DNA from: Planctomycetota bacterium
Lineage (GTDB): Bacteria > Planctomycetota > UBA1135 > GCA-002748355
Length of the DNA stretch: 47,218 bases
Assembly (NCBI GenBank): GCA_026984035.1
Contig: JALSSW010000128.1
Location: 1-47,218, forward strand
Direction of reading: 5' to 3'
Positions 33,526 through 42,544 of the stretch are shown one piece after another. Below the pieces are notes generated by a model. That model did no database searches. It was given only the letters and a program-made list of their open reading frames with translations, and was not told the origin of the DNA. Position numbers and translations under genes: made by a program. Numbering within the stretch: the stretch's first letter is position 1; every line of letters begins with the position of its first letter.

Positions 33526-35493
33526 GACATTGTTACTCTTCTCATTTTGGTTCTTGTGGCTACGGTTTCGGGATTGGGCTTTTTTTCCCTTCGCTTGGAT
33601 CGGGAGAATCAAAGCATGCGCTCCCGAAAGACCCTGCAGGCGAAGGCGGAAGAGCTACGCGAAAAAGAATTTGGAAAAGATCACTCTCTCTTATTCCTGT
33701 TGGAGCCTCTCCATCAAGGTTTGTTAAACCCAGTGAAGGATCCGGAGGTTCGGAACTGGATCCGGAGCATCAGGAGGATGGAGGGGGTACGCAGTGCGCA
33801 AACGCTTCCCCAAAGTAGTTCCAAGTCCCTCATTCTTTTGATCCAGGTTGAGAGCCCAAGAGATGGTCGCTTTTTTGAGCGCATTCAACAAACGGTTTCA
33901 AAGAGCAGGAAGAGCATTCCTCCTGGGTATCGTTTCTTTGCAACGGGGCAAGCTTCGGGGGAATTGGCGATTTCCCAGGCGATGGATCAGGAGAGGCAAC
34001 ACATCATTCCCATTCTATTGATGGCTCTCCTTCTCTTACTTCTTTTGGTATATCGAAGCCTTGTTCTTTCGCTCGGAATTCTCCTCTCTGCCCTCTCGGG
34101 GATTCTTGTGCTGGGAGGGTTCCAATGGCTTCTTGGGTTGCAAGTCGATCCTATTTCCTCTCTGCTTCCCCCGGTTCTCCTTACAGTGGGCGTGGCTGGA
34201 TCGGTCCATTTTATCGAAGCTTTTTTAGGTAAAAGGGCCGAAGGGTTGGAGCTCGGTGCTGCAACTCGGAAGGCCCTTTGGGATCTTCTTTGGCCCAGCA
34301 TTTTAACGGTAAGCACGACCATGGCCGGCTTTACGGGCCTTTTGTGGAGTCCCATTCCCGCGGTCAGATCCTTTGGGCTCCTTGCATGCCTGGGGGTTGC
34401 CCTCACCGTCTTTCTCACCTTTTTGCTCTTGCCTGCCTACCTTCGGGTTTTTGCCAAGGCCCCTAAGTTGGCTCAGATGCGTTCTTCCCGAGGGGCTTGG
34501 TCCCATATCAGTAGCGGACTTGCCGTTTTCCTTCGCAACCGTAAGAACCTTGTGCTTGGCGGGGGTGGAGTCTTGGTCCTTTTTTTTGCTTGGCAGTGGG
34601 TGGGAATCCAGGTGGATACCCATCCTCTTCGTATTCTCCCTCCTCATCATTCCTTCCGTTTGGAAACGCAGTCGATTGCAAAAGCCTTAGGGGGGATCGA
34701 GACCTTTGATTTACTCCTTCCCGCACCAGAACCCCCGCACGGGATTGGCCGTCTTGTTTCATTACAAAAGGAAATCCAAAAGGAACCCTTGATCGCAACC
34801 CTGATTGGAGGGGGGGAGCGGGCCTCTTCCGGGCTTCGCAGGATCCGTATGTTATTAAAGCCCTCGGGAACTCGGGCGCGGGTGGATCTTTTCGAAAGAA
34901 TTGAAAAGCAGGCTCATTCTCTTGGTTGGTCGAAAGCAATGACCGCAGGTGACCCTGTCATTGTAGCCAAGGATTCCAACCAACTGGTTCGGTATCAGCT
35001 TACGGGAATGGGTTTTACCCTCTTATTTCTTTGTTTGGCCATGGGGTTGGGATTTCGCTCCCTCTCCTTGGGGATTTTGGGCCTCATTCCGAACGTGATC
35101 CCGGCAATCCTTCTCTATGGTGGTCTGGCATTTGTGGGGCGACCCCTTTCGGTGGGTTCTGCAATGATCGGTTCTGTCCTTCTAGGCCTCACTGTAGATG
35201 ACACCATTCATTTTCTTTATCGCTACAAGAGATCGCGCAGTTTTGGTTCCAGCCCAGTGATTTCCACTGCTCGCAGCTTCCGCGTGGTGGGACGTGCCTT
35301 GGGCATCACAACTCTTGTGCAGGCTTTTGGTTTTTTGGTCTGCATCTTTGGGTCCCTGGAATCAAGCCGGGAGTTCGCCATCTTGGCCTCCTTGACGATG
35401 GTGATGGCTTTAGTGGCCGATCTTTTTCTCCTACCTTCTGTTTTATTGTTGCAAGCAAAAAGGAAGCCCTCCTATGAGCCTTCCCCAGTCTAA
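33511..35493 (+). CDS. RND-superfamily (MMPL/hopanoid-exporter-like) transporter
   Basis: A 660-residue inner-membrane RND protein with the two-repeat layout: one N-terminal helix, a periplasmic domain, five or six helices (about 165-315), then a second helix, second periplasmic domain and final helix bundle (about 500-655). The second repeat has the proton-relay-like motif GLTVDDTIHFLYRY; the first has VGVAGSVHFIEAF, where the acidic pair is lost. MMPL/HpnN-type members export lipids or hydrophobic compounds. The start is GTG with no clear Shine-Dalgarno sequence, and no ATG is available between it and the upstream stop. The flavoenzyme gene overlaps its 3' end by 20 bp, so the two are functionally linked. 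Confidence 0.87.
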   Translation: MNRHTDIVTLLILVLVATVSGLGFFSLRLDRENQSMRSRKTLQAKAEELREKEFGKDHSLLFLLEPLHQGLLNPVKDPEVRNWIRSIRRMEGVRSAQTLPQSSSKSLILLIQVESPRDGRFFERIQQTVSKSRKSIPPGYRFFATGQASGELAISQAMDQERQHIIPILLMALLLLLLLVYRSLVLSLGILLSALSGILVLGGFQWLLGLQVDPISSLLPPVLLTVGVAGSVHFIEAFLGKRAEGLELGAATRKALWDLLWPSILTVSTTMAGFTGLLWSPIPAVRSFGLLACLGVALTVFLTFLLLPAYLRVFAKAPKLAQMRSSRGAWSHISSGLAVFLRNRKNLVLGGGGVLVLFFAWQWVGIQVDTHPLRILPPHHSFRLETQSIAKALGGIETFDLLLPAPEPPHGIGRLVSLQKEIQKEPLIATLIGGGERASSGLRRIRMLLKPSGTRARVDLFERIEKQAHSLGWSKAMTAGDPVIVAKDSNQLVRYQLTGMGFTLLFLCLAMGLGFRSLSLGILGLIPNVIPAILLYGGLAFVGRPLSVGSAMIGSVLLGLTVDDTIHFLYRYKRSRSFGSSPVISTARSFRVVGRALGITTLVQAFGFLVCIFGSLESSREFAILASLTMVMALVADLFLLPSVLLLQAKRKPSYEPSPV

Positions 35494-36712
35494 AGGAAGC
35501 CCTTTTGATGTTGTTATCCTGGGAGGTGGACCAGCGGGGAGTCACCTTGCAATAAGGTTGGCCCAAAGGGGGAGGCGGGTGGCTCTTGTGGAAGCAAGGC
35601 GATTTCCTAGACCCAAACCCTGTGGTGAATTCATGAGTCCGGAATGCTTGGACCTCTTGGAGGACCTTGGGCTCAAAAACAGGGTTTTAGATGCCGGGGC
35701 ATGCCGAATCCGGAAAATGCAGTTGTATGGATATGGGCGGAGGGCCAAGGGCTCTTTTTTGGGTAGGGATCTTCAAATGGGTGGGGGGATCTTTGGCTTG
35801 GGTCTAAGACGGGAAATCTTGGATGAGATCTCCCTTCGGGCGGCAGCGGATGAGGAAGGCGTTACCCTTTTTGAGGGGAGACGAGGGAGCCACATTCTTA
35901 GAGATTCCAAGGGATATGTGGAAGGGGTTTGCTTGAACCCAAGAAATGGGTTTGCGGAAGAAATTCATGGGGAATTTACGATTGGGGCTGATGGGCTGCG
36001 GAGCCTCCTTGCTCGGGAGATGAAGGTTTTCAGGAAGGCGGGATCTCCTGAGAAATTAGCCTTTGTTTACCGCTTTTCCGGGCTTCCGCCTCAGGATTTT
36101 GCCGAAGTTCATTTTGTGGATGGAGGTTATCTCATTGCGGCTCCGATTGATGGAGGAAAAGTAACCTTGAACCTCATTATCGAGAGGAATGCTTGGAAGG
36201 AAGTGAAGAATAAGGAAGAGTTGTTGCGAGTGAAATTGATGGAAGCACCTTTATTAGAAGCAAAACTGAAACGAGGGGTTCAAGAAGACAAGGTTCTTTC
36301 GGTGGGGCCACTTGCTTCGGAGACCTCGACTCAAGTGTTTGATGGAGCTGCTCTTGTTGGAGATGCCTGTGGTTTTGTGGATCCACTCACGGGCGAAGGG
36401 ATGTATTTTGCAATGCGGGGTGCTGCCATACTTGCTCCCGTTCTGGATAGAGCACTGGCTGAAGGACGGAGGGATCGGGGATCTTTGTTGGCTTATGTGA
36501 AGGCTCGGCGCAAAGAGTTTGGCCCGCGCTTTGCGTTAGCTCGGGCCTTGCAGGTAGGGGTGAGGCGGCCTTGGGTAGCAAAGGGAATTCTCTCTCTCTT
36601 GGCCGCGAGGCCAGGTTTGATGGATTTATTAGTAACCGTAACCGGAGATTCTGTTGGTCCCCTGAAAGCTCTTCATCCTCAGATTTTATTTCCTGCACTT
36701 TTGAGGCGATAA
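35474..36712 (+). CDS. FAD-dependent oxidoreductase (PHBH/geranylgeranyl-reductase-like)
   Basis: A 412-residue flavoprotein of the group that includes aromatic hydroxylases and geranylgeranyl reductases. The FAD motif DVVILGGGPAGSHLAIRL is at residues 12-29, then PRPKPCGEFMSPECL, the GADGLRS motif and the second FAD motif GDACGFVDPLTGEGM. Members of this group are often encoded next to type III polyketide synthases, where they hydroxylate resorcinol rings to quinols, as with srsC in Streptomyces. Here it overlaps the exporter gene by 20 bp and lies about 4 kb from the synthase, so ring oxidation of the lipid is the favoured role. Reduction of an isoprenoid chain is the alternative. Confidence 0.85.
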   Translation: MSLPQSKGSPFDVVILGGGPAGSHLAIRLAQRGRRVALVEARRFPRPKPCGEFMSPECLDLLEDLGLKNRVLDAGACRIRKMQLYGYGRRAKGSFLGRDLQMGGGIFGLGLRREILDEISLRAAADEEGVTLFEGRRGSHILRDSKGYVEGVCLNPRNGFAEEIHGEFTIGADGLRSLLAREMKVFRKAGSPEKLAFVYRFSGLPPQDFAEVHFVDGGYLIAAPIDGGKVTLNLIIERNAWKEVKNKEELLRVKLMEAPLLEAKLKRGVQEDKVLSVGPLASETSTQVFDGAALVGDACGFVDPLTGEGMYFAMRGAAILAPVLDRALAEGRRDRGSLLAYVKARRKEFGPRFALARALQVGVRRPWVAKGILSLLAARPGLMDLLVTVTGDSVGPLKALHPQILFPALLRR

Positions 36713-36759
36713 TCTGTGAGAACAAAATCCTTCAGCTTGGGCCGGATCTTCGGTTCTAA

Positions 36760-36785
36760 GGGAGGTTCCTTCCCATCCTTTTTTT
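36760..36785 (+). terminator. Possible terminator after the flavoenzyme gene
   Basis: GGGA (36760-36763) can pair with TCCC (36771-36774), with GG/CC possible inside, and is followed within a few bases by a run of seven T. It sits about 50 bp after the flavoenzyme stop and before the histidine kinase gene. The stem is short, so confidence is low. Confidence 0.3.
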
Positions 36786-36965
36786 CGATCAAGGCGGGAT
36801 ATAAGGACATGGATCGTGCCAAGAAATTTTTAAAAGAAACAAGTCTATTTCAGCCTCTTTCTTTTCAAGTCAATCTCGAGTTTCAATCCTAATAAGCTTG
36901 CCTTCTCTGGAAGAGATATGCAGGGATAAGGTGGGTAAAGCGATAAACATGATTTCATTCCGAAT

Positions 36966-38486
36966 TTGGAGAACGGACGATTGCGACGACCTCTCCTGAC
37001 ACTTAAGGCTAAGACAAGTCTTCTTTTTGCAGGTTTAGGGATGTTGCTTGTTGTGGCAGGGGCCTCAGTGTTTCTAGAGATTCGAGGAATGCAGGTTGAT
37101 TCTCATCGCCTGGTGGAGGAAACCCGGGAGTCGGTCCTTTCGGGGGATCTTTTGTTTCTGATTCATAGAATCAAAGGCGAAGTGGAAACCTCAAAGGGTG
37201 AACTTGGGAAGGGAGGAGCCTTATGGGGAAAGCTGAAGCCTCTTTGGGGACGTTTGGAGGAGCTTCTGAAGAAGGTCATGAAGGGGAGTGGTGAGAGGGA
37301 TCCTTCACGCCGTCAGCATCAAGAAGCTGAGGAACGTCTGGTAGGGCGTATCCTGAAAGATTTAGCAAGCTGTCGAAGCATGTTGTTCCAACCCCATCCT
37401 CCCAAGAAAAGCATTCTCAAGCGCTTATCTTTGGCTAAGCGCTACTCGAAAGTTTTAACGCAGGAAATGCGGGGGGAATTTCGGCGTGCCAATGAGGATC
37501 TTCATAAACGAACTGCAGGAACAAGTTGGTTACTTTGGCTCTCTTTTCTTCTTGTTGCTGTGGGCTTTCTTTTTCTCAGTCTCTTTTTTGTGAGGCATAT
37601 TATTATGCCGATCGAGGAGCTGAGAGATGGGGCCGAGCGCTTTGGGAGAGGGGAGCTCGGTTTTCGGATCCCTGGGAAAAGGAGAGATGAGCTCGGGGAT
37701 CTCGCCTCCAGTTTTAATGAAATGGCTTCAAAAATTGCCGCTACCCATGAGGTTTTGGAACGCAACCTGGAGCGTCGAACACAGGAATTTATTCAAGCAT
37801 CACGTTTTGCGGACCTTGGAGTTTTGGCGGCGGGTCTGGCACATGAAATTAACAACCCCCTTGCCTCGATCGCTAGTTCCGCCGATGGCTTGGATCGTCG
37901 CCTTGGAAGAGGGGAATTGGATTCCGAGGAGGCTGGCGTTTATCTGAAGACGATTGCCAATGAGGCTTACAGGGCAAAAGGAATCACCGAAAGATTGTTG
38001 GCTCTGGCCAGGCCGCGAGAGGAAAAGATGGGCCAGGTGGATCTAAGACTTGTTCTAAGCCATCTGGAAATTATGTTCCGACACCAAGTGGAAGATCGGG
38101 GTTTAATTCTTCGTGTGGATTGTGATGAGGAGATCCCCTGGGTTCGAGGGAACCCGGGAGCCTACATGCAGGTGTTTAGTAACCTCCTACGGAACGCCAT
38201 GGATGCTAGCCCTACTGGGGGCTTGATTTGCGTTACCTGCCTTCAGGATGCCAAAGGCCTTCGGGTTGAAGTTTTGGATCAAGGAGAAGGCTTGGGGGAG
38301 AAGGAACGGCAAATGATCTTTGAGCCTTTTTATACAACTAAGGACCCTGGGAAGGGAACGGGCCTCGGCCTTTCCCTTGTTTCAAGTTTGTTAGCTTCTA
38401 TGGGGGGGCGGATTGAAGTGGAAAACAGACGGGAAGGAGGTTGCTGTTTTTCTGTATTCTTTTCGGTGGAGGCCGTGGGGTCATGA
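36966..38486 (+). CDS. Membrane sensor histidine kinase (NtrB/AtoS-type)
   Basis: A 506-residue sensor. Two membrane helices (about 18-39 and 187-213) enclose a periplasmic region of about 145 residues. A HAMP linker (about 210-262, MPIEELRDGAERFGRGELG) follows, then the dimerisation domain with phospho-accepting H293 in LGVLAAGLAHEINNPLASI. The ATPase domain has NLLRNAMDAS, EGLGEKERQMIFEPFYTT and GKGTGLGLSLV. The start is TTG; no in-frame ATG gives the first helix. Its stop overlaps the response-regulator start (ATGA), so the pair is co-translated. The signal is unknown; the proximity to the lipid cluster suggests it could sense envelope state. Confidence 0.9.
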   Translation: MENGRLRRPLLTLKAKTSLLFAGLGMLLVVAGASVFLEIRGMQVDSHRLVEETRESVLSGDLLFLIHRIKGEVETSKGELGKGGALWGKLKPLWGRLEELLKKVMKGSGERDPSRRQHQEAEERLVGRILKDLASCRSMLFQPHPPKKSILKRLSLAKRYSKVLTQEMRGEFRRANEDLHKRTAGTSWLLWLSFLLVAVGFLFLSLFFVRHIIMPIEELRDGAERFGRGELGFRIPGKRRDELGDLASSFNEMASKIAATHEVLERNLERRTQEFIQASRFADLGVLAAGLAHEINNPLASIASSADGLDRRLGRGELDSEEAGVYLKTIANEAYRAKGITERLLALARPREEKMGQVDLRLVLSHLEIMFRHQVEDRGLILRVDCDEEIPWVRGNPGAYMQVFSNLLRNAMDASPTGGLICVTCLQDAKGLRVEVLDQGEGLGEKERQMIFEPFYTTKDPGKGTGLGLSLVSSLLASMGGRIEVENRREGGCCFSVFFSVEAVGS

Positions 38487-39835
38487 AACGAAGGCGGGTT
38501 TTATTTGTTGACGATGACGATACCTTTCGTGCAGTCCTTCAAAAAGAAATCCAAGCCTTTGGATATGAAGTTTTCTCCCTCCCCGGAGCTTTGGGGGCTG
38601 AGGACATAGTTCGGAAATTCGCTCCTGATGTTGCCTTGCTTGATTTACGGATGCCCGGAATGGGTGGCATCGAGTTAATGGAGCTCTTACATAAGATTGA
38701 TGAGGATCTCTTGGTCATCATGTTAACGGGACATGGGTCTGTCCCTGAAGCGGTTCAGGCCATTCGTCTTGGGGCCTATGATTTTTTAACCAAGCCGGCA
38801 CCTCTGGACCAAATTGAGCAAGTGTTGGAGAGAGCTTGTCAGAGACGCCAACTTGGGACGCAGGTGAGGGGCTTGCAACGCTTGGCCGAAGAGAGGCAGG
38901 GGTCTTATGTTTCTGGGACCGATGAAATCCTGGGTGCGAGTCCGGTCATTGATGATTTAAGAGGGCAAATCACTAAGGTTGCGCAAGGTGATGCCACTGT
39001 TTTGATCCAGGGTGAAAACGGGACGGGAAAGGAACTTGTTGCACGGGCGATTCACTCTGAAAGTCCCAGGGCGGGAAAGGCTTTTGTTGTGATTCATTGT
39101 GGGGCCATTCCGGAGAGTTTGGTTGCGAGTGAACTCTTTGGACATGAGCGGGGAGCTTTCACCGGTGCCCTTCGAAGGCGTGCGGGACTTTTTGAAGCTG
39201 CCGAAGGTGGGACCCTGTTTCTTGATGAAATCGGGGAACTTCCTCTTTCGATCCAACCGACTCTGCTCCGGGCCATCCAGTTCGGAGAAATCCGCTCCGT
39301 GGGCTCCCAACGAAGTCGGCGTTTGGATGTAAGAGTCATTTCTGCCACACACCGAAATCTGGAAAAGGATGTTGCTCAAGGGAGGTTTCGGGAAGATCTC
39401 TTTTATCGTATTTCTACCATTCTTCTTAGGGTGCCTCCTCTCCGGGAGAGGAGAGAGGACATCCCTCTCTTGGCTCGCTCCTTTTTCGAACGTGAACATG
39501 TCAGGGGAGGTCCTCTGAAACAGTTAAGTCCGGAAGCTGAGAAAACCCTTTGCGGTCTTGATTGGCCGGGCAATGTTCGTGAATTGGAAAATGCGATTTT
39601 GCGCCTGAGAACCTTTGTCAATGCCAACACAATCGAGGCTGAGGATATCCATGCCTTTGTTGCCCAATCCAAAAAGCCAAGCTCCGGATCACTGCCGACA
39701 CTTTGCCTTGATGCACTCGAACGTCTTGCTGTTCTTGAAGCAATGGAGCGACATGGTGGGGATAAAAAAGAGGCTTCTTTGGAGCTTGGGGTTTCCCTGA
39801 AAACTCTATACAACAAACTGGCGAAATATCGCTGA
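38483..39835 (+). CDS. Sigma-54-dependent response regulator (NtrC family)
   Basis: A 450-residue activator. The receiver domain (about 4-120) has the acidic pocket FVDDDD and phospho-acceptor D54 in VALLDLRMPGM. The AAA+ domain has Walker A GENGTGKE, the sigma-54 contact loop GAFTGA and Walker B GGTLFLDEIGEL. The C-terminal Fis-type helix-turn-helix ends MERHGGDKKEASLELGV, then SLKTLYNKLAKYR. The start was set at the ATGA overlap with the kinase stop rather than at the longer frame start inside the kinase gene. It should activate sigma-54 promoters in response to the partner kinase. Confidence 0.95.
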   Translation: MKRRRVLFVDDDDTFRAVLQKEIQAFGYEVFSLPGALGAEDIVRKFAPDVALLDLRMPGMGGIELMELLHKIDEDLLVIMLTGHGSVPEAVQAIRLGAYDFLTKPAPLDQIEQVLERACQRRQLGTQVRGLQRLAEERQGSYVSGTDEILGASPVIDDLRGQITKVAQGDATVLIQGENGTGKELVARAIHSESPRAGKAFVVIHCGAIPESLVASELFGHERGAFTGALRRRAGLFEAAEGGTLFLDEIGELPLSIQPTLLRAIQFGEIRSVGSQRSRRLDVRVISATHRNLEKDVAQGRFREDLFYRISTILLRVPPLRERREDIPLLARSFFEREHVRGGPLKQLSPEAEKTLCGLDWPGNVRELENAILRLRTFVNANTIEAEDIHAFVAQSKKPSSGSLPTLCLDALERLAVLEAMERHGGDKKEASLELGVSLKTLYNKLAKYR

Positions 39836-40125
39836 GGTCTTCTGCACCAACATGGCAATCCCCTCATTCTCCTCAATCAGGCTGTGACCGGCATACGGTG
39901 CCCCCTTCTTTCTCTTTCATCGGTTTTTTCATGCGATGAAGAATCGCCCTTCACATGGGAAGGACTGACAGTAGGGGGGAGGAAAGGGAGAAGGCCGCAG
40001 CTCCGGTCTCAATCTGGGACTTGCCCCTTCTCGTTTTGGGAGTAAATTCAGGTCCCTTCCTTTCGATCAAGGGTTTCCCCTTCTGATGCACCCTGCGCTT
40101 TGAATCATTTCTTGGAGGTCTTTGG

Positions 40126-41397
40126 ATGCGCACTTCGCTTCTCGTAAGTTCCACTCTTTTCCTTACGATTGCTTCCCTTCCTGCCCAATTGGGAAAGTTT
40201 CTTCCCAACCCGACCTTTCCCGGGGGCTCCCATCGGCTTGATGTAGAAGGAATCGTTGCCAAGGCCACCGGGTCAAAAGCCTTCAATGCCATGTTGGGTG
40301 TTGCACGGGATACCAGTGGGCATTATTGGGTTACTTCGCGGCGCAACGTGAGTAATCCGGCCAACCCTCATATGCTTTGGGAGCTTTGGTGGGACAGTGC
40401 CAAGAAAGCTTGGCAGGTCAAGGGCTATCCACAACCTGCGGGGGTATCCAAATCCACCTGGGGACTTCGCGACCTTGCTTTCGATGGCAAACGCTTTCTC
40501 TATGGAGGGGCCGAGAACCTTGTGACGGGAAACACAGTCTATGCCTTCGACGTGATTCAAAAGAAATGGGACTCCTCACAGAATTGGAAAGTTCCGATTG
40601 TGACAGGGCTCACCACAACGAGGGCTCTGGCCTATGACCCCACTGGAGATCAAGGGAAAGGCAGTCTTTGGACCTGTAATTACTCCAGCTCCCATGTGGA
40701 ATTCAACCGAGCAGGCAAGGCCCTCCGGGTATTAAAAAACATGAGTCCTTTTACCTATGGAGCCGCCTACGATCCCGTTCGCAAAACCATTTGGTGGTGG
40801 GGTCAGGGGGATAATTCTCTTGGCAAGATTTTCGCGATTGGTGCGGAGATGGATACGGTATCGGGTTTAGCAACCGGGAACCGGGTCCTGGGTGACCAAC
40901 AGATCGCCGATCCAAAATATCCCGGCGGTTTGGCTGGCGGGGCTGAGTTTTACATGAATGGAACGACACCCACCTTGGTCCTCCTTTCCCAGGCGACCAC
41001 AGATACGGTTGTTGAGGTGTATGGCCGCTTTTCCTATGGGAAGGCAAGTGTGGGCACCTTGGGTATGAATGGCTTTCCTCCCTTGGTCGGTTGGACCAAG
41101 ACGCCGAATTTTGGTTTCCAAGTGACGGGAGCCAAAGGTTCGGTTGCCATTCTGATGCTGGGGCTTTCAAAGGTTGCCTTGCCTCTTGGAAGCGGTTTTG
41201 TCCCCGGCTCTTCCCTCTATGTGGCTCCGGCTTTTGTCGTCACGACGGTGCCGATCGTGGGAGGAAAGGCCAGCATTCCTCTACCTCTCCCGAATCTTCC
41301 CGCGCTCAAGAGGGTGACCACCTATTGGCAGAGTGCGGAGATCCTTGCGGGCCCAAGGATGGGCTTTTCTCAAGGGGGAGAGACGGTTCTTTACTGA
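40126..41397 (+). CDS. Secreted beta-propeller-like protein with planctomycete-style C-terminal module
   Basis: A 423-residue exported protein with signal peptide MRTSLLVSSTLFLTIASLPAQ and a GGAGG Shine-Dalgarno sequence. The middle contains repeated short blade-like segments, for example GVARDTSGHYWVTS, LRDLAFDGKRFLYGG, RALAYDPTGDQGKGSLW and YGAAYDPVRKTIWWWG, suggesting a propeller-like fold. The last 90 or so residues are a beta-rich module (GSVAILMLGLSKVALPLGSG, then IPLPLPNLPALKRVTTYWQS). I associate such a tail with many secreted proteins of deep-branching planctomycetes. No catalytic motif is visible. Its role may be surface binding. Confidence 0.7.
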   Translation: MRTSLLVSSTLFLTIASLPAQLGKFLPNPTFPGGSHRLDVEGIVAKATGSKAFNAMLGVARDTSGHYWVTSRRNVSNPANPHMLWELWWDSAKKAWQVKGYPQPAGVSKSTWGLRDLAFDGKRFLYGGAENLVTGNTVYAFDVIQKKWDSSQNWKVPIVTGLTTTRALAYDPTGDQGKGSLWTCNYSSSHVEFNRAGKALRVLKNMSPFTYGAAYDPVRKTIWWWGQGDNSLGKIFAIGAEMDTVSGLATGNRVLGDQQIADPKYPGGLAGGAEFYMNGTTPTLVLLSQATTDTVVEVYGRFSYGKASVGTLGMNGFPPLVGWTKTPNFGFQVTGAKGSVAILMLGLSKVALPLGSGFVPGSSLYVAPAFVVTTVPIVGGKASIPLPLPNLPALKRVTTYWQSAEILAGPRMGFSQGGETVLY

Positions 41398-41496
41398 AAG
41401 GATTTTTCTGAAAGGCTTTACCGAAGGGTTTAATGGAACAAAGAGAGTCCAAATCCTTTCCCGAAGAAGCAGGCAAAAAAGCCGCAGGTTGGGCTC

Positions 41497-42531
41497 TTAC
41501 TTTGAGGGTTTTGAGGGTCCTTCCAGCACGTAGCAATAGCCTCCTCGTTCCATCCAGCATTTGCTGAGATCTTCGCGAAAGTAGGAGCGGCGGACGCTTT
41601 CGTTTGAGCCGGCTCCTGGGTCGGCAACGATGACTCTTGTCCCGTCGGGGTTGAGGCCCAGGAGGACAATGAGGTGGCCATCAGAGCGTGAGAAGGCTGC
41701 GTTGCGCAGCTGTCCCTTTTCGAAGGCAATGCTGATAATCAGGGGCTGGCCTGCTTCGGTGAACTCGATTACCCGGTCCCAAGAAGCGATTCGGGTGAGG
41801 TAACCTCTTACCCCTTGGGTCCATGCGTATTGGATGGCGCGGTTCCAAACCCCGTACATTTTATTGTGGGGATCATAGATCCCTCGAGCTGTTGCAAGGA
41901 GGGAAACAGCTTTGCCGAGGGAGCGCAGGACCATGGCCACGGAGCTGGGGCTGCAGATTTGGGAAGAGATGGTTTTGGGGGCGCTTCCCTGACGGAGGAG
42001 GGGGACTTGAAGGGGAGGAGTTTTGGGGCCTCTGCTTGGGGGCCTGGGATGGATCCCATGGCTTGTGTTGCTGAAACAGACGTGGAGGCGGTGGAGAAGG
42101 ACCCCTTCCTTGTTTTCATCAGAAGGGAAAGCTGTGAGACGGAAGCGGGCTTTTTGGAAAAGGTTCTTTGAACGAAAGATATCGATCGCGACTCGGCCCC
42201 TAGGGTAGCGAAGTCGGCGTCGGGTTTCCGGGACGCGGCCCCAGTCTCCGATATGGAGCCAGGGAGACCAAGAATGGGTGTCCCCTACTTGGATTTCGAT
42301 GCGGAGGCCAGCGCCCTTGGGGACATCCACATTCCAAGAGGGGAGGACCTCATTGAAAGGGCGACTCGGGCGGAAGACCCGGCTGAGCCAGGGCCGCTCG
42401 AACGAAACATGGCTGTCCCTCTTCTGCTCCATGTCCTGGTGGGGACTGGTCCAAGTAGGGGTGGGGAGCGGGCTTAGAGTTGGGGAGGAGCAGGCGGCGA
42501 GGAAAGGGAGGAGGGAGAGGGGAAGTTTCAT
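41497..42531 (-). CDS. C39-like peptidase-domain lipoprotein
   Basis: A 344-residue protein with a signal ending in LAACSS, a probable lipoprotein. The N-terminal part (about 30-180) is a beta-rich region of no clear family. From about residue 185 there is a papain-like C39-type domain: the nucleophile lies in QICSPSSVAMVLRSLG, the catalytic histidine in SDGHLIVLLGL and the third residue in VADPGAGSNESV. Such proteins cleave peptides or bind them in the periplasm. The stop of the M28 peptidase gene lies 13 bp upstream, so the two peptidase genes and the methyltransferase gene form a minus-strand operon. Confidence 0.8.
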   Translation of the reverse strand: MKLPLSLLPFLAACSSPTLSPLPTPTWTSPHQDMEQKRDSHVSFERPWLSRVFRPSRPFNEVLPSWNVDVPKGAGLRIEIQVGDTHSWSPWLHIGDWGRVPETRRRLRYPRGRVAIDIFRSKNLFQKARFRLTAFPSDENKEGVLLHRLHVCFSNTSHGIHPRPPSRGPKTPPLQVPLLRQGSAPKTISSQICSPSSVAMVLRSLGKAVSLLATARGIYDPHNKMYGVWNRAIQYAWTQGVRGYLTRIASWDRVIEFTEAGQPLIISIAFEKGQLRNAAFSRSDGHLIVLLGLNPDGTRVIVADPGAGSNESVRRSYFREDLSKCWMERGGYCYVLEGPSKPSK

Positions 42532-42544
42532 TGAGGGACTTTTG

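Noticed and set aside
36810..36893. Short frame of about 26 codons starting MDRAKKFLKETS before the histidine kinase
   Set aside because: It lacks a good Shine-Dalgarno sequence and any conservation clue; too short to support.
39928..39958. TTCATCG ... CGATGAA inverted repeat after the response regulator gene
   Set aside because: The 7-bp stem has an 11-base loop and no T-run, so it is not a convincing terminator; operator function cannot be supported.
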